A stretch of 64,000 bases of DNA, from assembly GCA_964464925.1 (NCBI GenBank), contig CAYXLI010000007.1:62001-126000 (forward strand), given 5' to 3'. The DNA is from CAYXLI01 sp964464925 (GTDB lineage Bacteria; Acidobacteriota; Terriglobia; Bryobacterales; Bryobacteraceae). The translations under genes and the position numbers were made by a program. Positions 58,761-64,000 of this stretch are shown one piece after another. Each line of letters begins with the position of its first letter. Position 1 is the stretch's first letter. The notes under the pieces were generated by a model that made no database searches, was not told the DNA's origin, and saw nothing but the letters and a program-made list of their open reading frames with translations.

Positions 58761-60527
58761 CTAGAAGATGAAGCTTAAGCCGCCCCGCACCGCGCGTGGA
58801 GAGTTCGTCATCGTGACGCGCCTTCCGTCGGGCGTTGCCGCGCCAAGATAACCCTGCGCGAGCATGTTTCGCATTTCCGCGGAAGCTTCCAGCCGTCCCG
58901 GCAATCCGGCGAAGTTCGGAATCGGCTGGCGAACACGTACGTTCAGACCCGTTTCCGGGTAGGATCCCTGAGTCAGATAGACATGGCCCGGAATCAGCGA
59001 TCGATAGTCAGTCCATTGGTAGCTGGCGACAAATCGTGTTCCGGTCCCCGGAGCCACACCCGACATCTTCGTCATCACCCAATTCTGTTGCGCGGGCTGA
59101 ATGATGCTGCGCAGTTCTTCTGCATCGCCGCTCACCAGTTCCCGTCCGCTCGTTCGCAGAACGCCGCCGTGCCCGTAGGCGAGCGTGAAGGTCAAATTCT
59201 CACTGACTGATTGGGTTACAGACGCCGTAATCCCATCCCGCGAATAATCGCCGATGTTGAAGACCGAGCTTGTTGAAGAGAGTTCCGGCAACAGGTCGCC
59301 GCTATCGAGCAGGCCTTCGGAGGCCATCATCGTCACCGCACCATTGCGGACACTCTCGCGGTAGAAACCGACGCTGTAAGAGCGGCTGCCAATGCCGATC
59401 TGATAACCCGCCTCGAAGTTCTGAACTCTTTGCACGCGGGCGGCACCATCTCGAAGCGACACACGCGGAAACATCGAGAGCGCAGCGATATCCTCCTCCA
59501 GAGCGCGGTCTCCCGCCCCCAGATTGAGCAGTTCCACCGGCGGAGCCCCCGAACTATACGCAACCGAGAAGACGCCAGCGTCTCCGGCGCGATAGCTGAG
59601 CTTGGCGAACGGGCTCATGTAATTCAGCCGGTCCAGGAAGGTAACCGAATCCAAAGATGACCCGTAGACGAAATCCAGGCTATCCGTCAGTTTCAATCGA
59701 TCCATCACCGTCAGAGCCATGGAACGAAGTGCCGGTACGGCGTCCTGCTGGCCCGCGCCAAATCCGCGTACCGGCAGGTAGACCTGTTGCATGGTCAACT
59801 TCACTTCAGGCGATCGCTGATCTTCACGGCTGAACGTGGTGCGGAAGCCCGTGGTCGGCAGAGCGCTCGCTCCGTAACCAATGTTCCCCGTAAACTGAAG
59901 CTTGTGGTTGCCGTACAACGATGTGGCCAGGGCGAAGCTGGTGGCCAAGTCCGGCTGATTGCTCACCGACGCATACGGATTCGTTTCCCCGGAGGAAACC
60001 TTTACTAATCCGCGCGTATCGGAAAACAGCGCATGATGGTCGGCGGAAGCCGATATACTTTCATCCCGCAGCCGCAGCACGGGCCGCGTGGACATCGTAC
60101 TCCGCAGCACCCACTTCCAGTCATCCGTCATCAGCGCGCCCGCATTTGGACTTGTAGAAACGATTTCTACAGAACTCAGCACGCTCGCAAGGTTGATGGC
60201 GAGCAGGCTGCGCGTCCCAGGCTGAATGGAGATGTTGCGCTTCATCGCCGGTACAAAGCTTGCCAGCGTCACGCGGATGGAATAGACCTCGGGAAATAGC
60301 GAATCGAACGAGAATTCGCCCTCGGAATCCGTCGAGACGCTTTGCAGCAGCCGATCGTACCGGTTATAGAGTTGGACCAGTGCGCCAAGCTGCGGTGTAC
60401 CGGATGAATTCTTTACTGATCCGACCAGAGATCCTGAGAACCTTGCGTTCGTCGCGCCGGTGCACAACCCGACCGTGCCGACCACACTGAGTATCGAAAT
60501 GGCCGCGAATCCAAATAGACGATTCAT
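58761..60527 (-). CDS. Carboxypeptidase-regulatory-domain protein with beta-barrel-like body, plug not seen
   Basis: 588 residues with signal LFGFAAISILSVVGTVGLCTG. Residues 30-115 form a CarboxypepD_reg-like sandwich (GSLVGSVKNSSGTPQLGALV; GEFSFDSLFPEVYSIRVTLAS in parts). From about 175 there are alternating aromatic strands as in outer-membrane barrels (FALATSLYGNHKLQFTGNIGYG), ending AVRGGLSFIF with terminal Phe. The NGR-type plug sequence of TonB receptors is missing. So this may be a barrel or surface protein related to Oar-like receptors but not a transporter. Ribosome site weak. The GWxTD gene follows upstream on the same strand after 82 bases. Confidence 0.72.
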   Translation of the reverse strand: MNRLFGFAAISILSVVGTVGLCTGATNARFSGSLVGSVKNSSGTPQLGALVQLYNRYDRLLQSVSTDSEGEFSFDSLFPEVYSIRVTLASFVPAMKRNISIQPGTRSLLAINLASVLSSVEIVSTSPNAGALMTDDWKWVLRSTMSTRPVLRLRDESISASADHHALFSDTRGLVKVSSGETNPYASVSNQPDLATSFALATSLYGNHKLQFTGNIGYGASALPTTGFRTTFSREDQRSPEVKLTMQQVYLPVRGFGAGQQDAVPALRSMALTVMDRLKLTDSLDFVYGSSLDSVTFLDRLNYMSPFAKLSYRAGDAGVFSVAYSSGAPPVELLNLGAGDRALEEDIAALSMFPRVSLRDGAARVQRVQNFEAGYQIGIGSRSYSVGFYRESVRNGAVTMMASEGLLDSGDLLPELSSTSSVFNIGDYSRDGITASVTQSVSENLTFTLAYGHGGVLRTSGRELVSGDAEELRSIIQPAQQNWVMTKMSGVAPGTGTRFVASYQWTDYRSLIPGHVYLTQGSYPETGLNVRVRQPIPNFAGLPGRLEASAEMRNMLAQGYLGAATPDGRRVTMTNSPRAVRGGLSFIF

Positions 60528-60609
60528 AAGCGGGCCTCTCTATTGGGCCGACTACCAGACCTCTTCTGCCGGCAGGAGAGTCCAAATTCCAAATTTGGAA
60601 CCCCGATCT

Positions 60610-62283
60610 CTAGTTTACAGTAAATGTGGCAGACGGGGTGAGCGTCTGATTATTGTTCTTGTCGACCACCTTCATCCTGAGCGTGTACTGACCCGGCTCC
60701 AGATTCTTCAGCGGCAGAATCTTCTCGACCGTCACTTGGTTGGCTGAGGCATTCTCTATCTTCGCTACCTCTTCCGAGAACTCCATCACCTTCTGGTTCG
60801 TGCCATTCTTTACGAGTTCGTATTCGATCTGCCCGTTTGGCTTCTGCGTCTTCTCATCCGGAGAGAAGTTGTACACCTGCATATACAGACCAAGCTTCTC
60901 ATCCCGTTTGAACGTGCTATCCAGCCTAGGCCTCACCTTGGAACTTCCGATGACGAACTGCCCTGAACCGATGCTTTTAGTTGGTACCTTCTCAATGGTG
61001 TCGGCCAGAATAATCGTGCTGGACGCAAGCTTTTCGTCGTCGTAATGAGGAACGTTCAGCGCCATTTCGTAGCTCGCCGTGTTCCCGCCCGTAATGTCTT
61101 TCGCAACTACGTTGAGGCGATACATGCCCGGCGGCAGCGGAATGGATTTCTGATAAATGGAGGCGCCCTTTGCCGCCTCGCCCAGCAGATCGGTTGGCAC
61201 TTCTGTTGTCACTACGTCTTCGAAAACGTTAATGACGCGGCGCGACATCGAAGTGATTCGGCCATAGAGATTGATCGCAGCCTTGGAAACGCCTTCGGTC
61301 TGCTTGAACTGCAGGTCGCGGCGCTCGAACTGGAGCGTCACGTTGGTCATGATCGATGAATTCGTCATGCGCATGTAGTCGGCCCGGACTTTCATCGGCA
61401 GTACGTTGTACTTGATGCTCGTGGTGACCAGCGCTTCCAGATCCTTGAATTTCACTTCTGGGGGCTTTTGCAGGTTCGCAAACTGCTGCAACCGTTCGAA
61501 CTGGTTCATGCGGGACGACGTCGGTTGATTGCCGATCCCGAGGTGCGTGCCATCCGTACGATTAAACCGGTCCGTCTTGCTCGAGAGGCCCATCTGTTCC
61601 ATAAGGGTCAAGCCCGCACCGGGCACATACAGCAGTGCGTCCTTCTCCGACGGATCCATGGTCATCCGGTACTCGCCCGTCATCGTCGGGTCGACGAACT
61701 CTATAATAATGTCCGAACCGATACCTTCAATGTAACGGTAACGCCATGTCTCGAACGGGTACGTCGATGTAGTTCCGCCACCTTCTTCAAAGGGCCGTTC
61801 GTAGGTACCGCCCGAAGGATGTGATTCGATTTCCGCCGGCGGTCCGTACATGATGTAAATGCGGCCACGATCGGTTTTCCAGCCCGGTATACCGGACGCG
61901 TAACGTTCGTTCGCATACGCGATTCGGCGGTAGTGCTCTTCCTTGTATTCGTTTTCCGCGGTGTCCGGCGTCGGATCGCGACGCAGCCAGAACTGCTCGA
62001 TGAAACTCTGCCGCTCCTCGTCCGTCTGCAGCCGCTTGAACGCCTGGCGCTCCTCATCGGTGATGATATAGGACACGTCTTCGTTCAGCCACTTTCGGTA
62101 AGGGGTTTCGAGTTCCTTGCGGAGCTTTGCATCCCGGCGCTTTTGTTCCTTCTCCGACAATGGCTTTGCGACCGTCTCCCTGTTGGGGTCGGTCTGTTGC
62201 TGCTTCTTCTCTGCCAGCAGGAGACCGCTCAAGGCGAGCACCGCGAAAGTAGAGCAAACGAAAGAGGTAATTCGGAATCTCAT
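60610..62283 (-). CDS. GWxTD domain protein
   Basis: 557 residues with a signal peptide (FAVLALSGLLLAEKK region). A lysine/glutamate-rich stretch precedes WLNEDVSYIITDEERQAF and the name motif GWKTDRGRIYIMYGPPAE near residue 138. The C-terminal half is beta-rich with LPPGMYRLNVVAKDITGG and LEPGQYTLRMKVVDKNN, resembling Ig-like domains. GWxTD proteins are exported and widespread in Acidobacteriota and Bacteroidota, with no established function. It lies upstream of the plugless-barrel gene on the same strand, probably co-transcribed. Confidence 0.88.
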   Translation of the reverse strand: MRFRITSFVCSTFAVLALSGLLLAEKKQQQTDPNRETVAKPLSEKEQKRRDAKLRKELETPYRKWLNEDVSYIITDEERQAFKRLQTDEERQSFIEQFWLRRDPTPDTAENEYKEEHYRRIAYANERYASGIPGWKTDRGRIYIMYGPPAEIESHPSGGTYERPFEEGGGTTSTYPFETWRYRYIEGIGSDIIIEFVDPTMTGEYRMTMDPSEKDALLYVPGAGLTLMEQMGLSSKTDRFNRTDGTHLGIGNQPTSSRMNQFERLQQFANLQKPPEVKFKDLEALVTTSIKYNVLPMKVRADYMRMTNSSIMTNVTLQFERRDLQFKQTEGVSKAAINLYGRITSMSRRVINVFEDVVTTEVPTDLLGEAAKGASIYQKSIPLPPGMYRLNVVAKDITGGNTASYEMALNVPHYDDEKLASSTIILADTIEKVPTKSIGSGQFVIGSSKVRPRLDSTFKRDEKLGLYMQVYNFSPDEKTQKPNGQIEYELVKNGTNQKVMEFSEEVAKIENASANQVTVEKILPLKNLEPGQYTLRMKVVDKNNNQTLTPSATFTVN

Positions 62284-62618
62284 GACAACACGGTCCTCAT
62301 AGTGGATACACTTCGAACCACTTTAATTGTATGGGGCGTCTCGAAGACGCGTCAACCGCTAACCTCGGCACGTCCGGCAGGATCACGCTGTCCAGATTAG
62401 ACGCATCACATCGAGTGACGGGTACAAACCCAGTTGCTCTCAATTCTGAGGCCCAAGCCGATGAGAAAACTAGAACCTGGGGGGAAGGCTGGCACGGCCC
62501 CGGCTCGGCCGAGAAGTACTCTGCCAAATCAAGTACCGGTACACGAATGGGTTAATAATGGCCCTTTCAGTGGATTGTTCAACTTGGTTGTAGCACTTAG
62601 ACTTTATGGAGGCTACTT
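62284..62618. other. Divergent promoter region between GWxTD and cpaE genes
   Basis: 335 bases with no convincing gene. It contains the perfect palindrome GTACCGGTAC (62533-62542) about 80 bases before cpaE and the ribosome site GGAGGC before the ATG at 62619. Confidence 0.45.
62533..62542. promoter_or_regulatory. Palindrome GTAC-CG-GTAC upstream of cpaE
   Basis: Perfect ten-base palindrome 77-86 bases before the cpaE start. Same arrangement as upstream of the Flp pilin (36108-36117) and BACON protein genes. Candidate shared operator, unproven. Confidence 0.35.
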
Positions 62619-63824
62619 ATGCTCAGAAGTGCAATAATCTGTCCTGACCGCGACCTAAGCCGTGGCCTCCAGCGGAGCCTCGGCGAGCTACCGAATATTG
62701 GATTGGTCCGCGTGATGGATCACTATCCAACTTCGGTCGAACTCACACGATTTCTCAGAGCCCACGCCCCGGAAGTGATTTTTGTCAGCCTCCAGTCAAT
62801 GCCGCAGGCCTTGGCGACAGCTACAGCCGTGGAAGGGATTGCGCGCGGCACGCAAATCATCGCCATCCATCCGAGTTACGAACCGCAGCTCTTACTGGAA
62901 CTAATGAGAGCCGGAATGCGTGAATTTCTGGCGCTCCCATTTGACCGGCAGTTGATCCTTGAGTCACTCGGCCGCATTTCTGAACTCATAGAAAAGCGCC
63001 CAGTGAGCCTTGAATCCAGTGACCTGCTGTACACGTTCTTACCCTCCAAGGCTGGGGTCGGCACTTCCACAATCGCCCTGAACACATCCATTGCCCTGTC
63101 CAAACTCGACGGTGCGAATACCTTCCTCGGCGATTTGGATCTCAACTCAGGCATGATTCGCTTCATGCTGAAACTGGAGAATGTTTATTCCATCATCGAT
63201 GCCGCCGAACGCTCCGATGACATCGACGAAAACTTCTGGCCTCAGCTTGTCACCAGCGCAGGTAGCCTGGATATCATGCACGCCGGCAAATTGAATCCCA
63301 ATTTCCGGCTGGAAAGCCTCCAGATGCGGCGCCTGTTGGAGTTTATCCGGCGCAACTACAAGGTCATCTGCTTTGATCTCTCGGGTAACCTCGAGAAATA
63401 CTCCGTGGAGATCATGCATGAATCGAAGCGGATCTTCCTCGTGTGCACTCCGGAGATTCCCTCTCTCCACCTGGCTAAAGAAAAGTATCAATTCCTGCAA
63501 ACTCTCGATCTGGGCGACCGCGTCAGTATCCTGCTCAATCGTTGCCAAAAGAAGAGCGTTCTCTCCCCAGCTCAAATCGAAGAACTCCTCGGCCTCCCTG
63601 TCCAGTTGACGTTTCCAAATGAATACGAGGAAGTCAACCGCGCGCTTACACAAGGCACCCCCGTGGACCTCGGTTCCGCGTTTGGCCGGCAGTGCAATGT
63701 TCTCGCCCACCTAATGCTGGATCGTAAGATTGCTAACCCCGAGCCGGCCCAGAGCAAACGAAAATTCATAGAATTTTTCAATGTGAGCCCAACGCGCTAC
63801 ACCTTCGACACAAAAAAGAACTAA
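62619..63824 (+). CDS. cpaE: CpaE/TadZ-like pilus assembly ATPase
   Basis: 401 residues with GGAGGC before ATG. Residues 1-125 form a receiver-like domain without the usual phosphorylation set (FVSLQSMPQAL where an Asp would be). From about 130 it is a MinD/ParA-type ATPase: SKAGVGTSTIALN in place of the KGGVGKT P-loop (the signature Lys is Thr), FLGDLDLNSGMIRFML, and the Walker B region VICFDLSGNL. CpaE positions Tad/Flp pilus machinery at the cell pole or membrane. Two Flp pilins occur at 35423-36056 in the same window, but the rest of the tad genes do not. The next gene downstream on the same strand is another exported protein. Confidence 0.85.
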   Translation: MLRSAIICPDRDLSRGLQRSLGELPNIGLVRVMDHYPTSVELTRFLRAHAPEVIFVSLQSMPQALATATAVEGIARGTQIIAIHPSYEPQLLLELMRAGMREFLALPFDRQLILESLGRISELIEKRPVSLESSDLLYTFLPSKAGVGTSTIALNTSIALSKLDGANTFLGDLDLNSGMIRFMLKLENVYSIIDAAERSDDIDENFWPQLVTSAGSLDIMHAGKLNPNFRLESLQMRRLLEFIRRNYKVICFDLSGNLEKYSVEIMHESKRIFLVCTPEIPSLHLAKEKYQFLQTLDLGDRVSILLNRCQKKSVLSPAQIEELLGLPVQLTFPNEYEEVNRALTQGTPVDLGSAFGRQCNVLAHLMLDRKIANPEPAQSKRKFIEFFNVSPTRYTFDTKKN

Positions 63825-63913
63825 ACGCCTGAGTAAGCGACGTTTTTTACACTTCCTTCACGACTTCGGTAATCTCTTTGGGTAAGCTTACTTAGCTGTC
63901 CCGGAGGTTGCCC

Positions 63914-64000
63914 ATGAAAAACTCTATTGCTCTGCTCCTGCTGACCTCTGCGCTGCTGTCTGCGCAGTCATCCGAAACGATTCCTTATCGAGTCATTCTT
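63914..64000 (+). CDS. Secreted protein, N-terminal fragment
   Basis: 29 codons that run off the right edge: MKNSIALLLLTSALLSAQSS followed by ETIPYRVIL. The first 18 residues are a clear signal peptide. A strong ribosome site GGAGGTT lies five to six bases before the ATG. It follows cpaE by 89 bases and may belong to the same pilus locus. Too short to name. Confidence 0.6.
   Translation, partial: MKNSIALLLLTSALLSAQSSETIPYRVIL

Overview
The window looks like a chromosomal segment of an Acidobacteriota bacterium of the Solibacter/Bryobacter type. This is inferred from gene content, not from a marker gene. The supporting features are an Oar-like TonB receptor with an N-terminal carboxypeptidase-regulatory domain, a GWxTD protein, secreted BACON proteins, BlaI/M56 pairs, Flp pilins, a CpaE ATPase and a tetraether-synthase-like radical SAM protein. 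GC is moderately high, and GTG and TTG starts are common. I see no rRNA, tRNA, CRISPR array, transposase or prophage gene.

Layout. 1-1143: a truncated secreted gene and poorly coding DNA. 1144-6093: a quinone-oxidoreductase-type enzyme, two small dimeric-barrel-like proteins and a large secreted lectin/BACON protein. 6231-11155: a monooxygenase-fold protein, then a Cys-rich secreted protein, a sialidase-fold protein with a CPCC motif and an Oar-like TonB receptor, which together look like a metal-linked envelope cluster. 11225-18433: an ABC-F ATPase, then a minus-strand envelope block (cdsA, uppS, prepilin peptidase, two glycosyltransferases, site-2 protease, HU). 18519-24690: flavin reductase, response regulator, a BlaI/M56-TonB pair with an operator-like promoter, a membrane glycosyltransferase-like protein, methyltransferase, thymidine kinase and bactofilin.

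24916-35371 is one continuous ten-kilobase operon for the methylmalonyl-CoA route between succinate and propionate. It encodes transcarboxylase 5S, 12S, a small delta-like subunit and the biotin carrier, then epimerase, both mutase subunits, the MeaB GTPase and a CoA-transferase. Several start and stop codons overlap. No biotin carboxylase is present, so the set fits transcarboxylation (a Wood-Werkman-like cycle) better than ATP-driven propionyl-CoA carboxylation.

35423-45117 holds two Flp pilins, a LacI regulator, a methyltransferase/glycosyltransferase pair, queG, the tetraether-synthase-like radical SAM protein and a nine-haem cytochrome c.

45478-49551 is the most interesting part. A tight plus-strand cluster encodes an 86-residue protein with a CSAC motif, a DUF692 (MNIO-type) iron oxidase, a 216-residue partner, a very acidic peptide of about 74 residues ending in Asp, a JmjC-type oxygenase that overlaps the peptide gene, and a sucrase/ferredoxin-like [2Fe-2S] protein. 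I read it as a probable peptide-modifying (RiPP) system of a type I do not recognise.

49641-64000 holds a membrane spermidine-synthase-like protein, an M23 peptidase, an RND efflux operon (adaptor, pump, TolC), a plugless beta-barrel-like protein, a GWxTD protein, CpaE and the start of another secreted protein. A palindromic motif GTAC-NN-GTAC lies upstream of one pilin gene, cpaE and the BACON protein gene.
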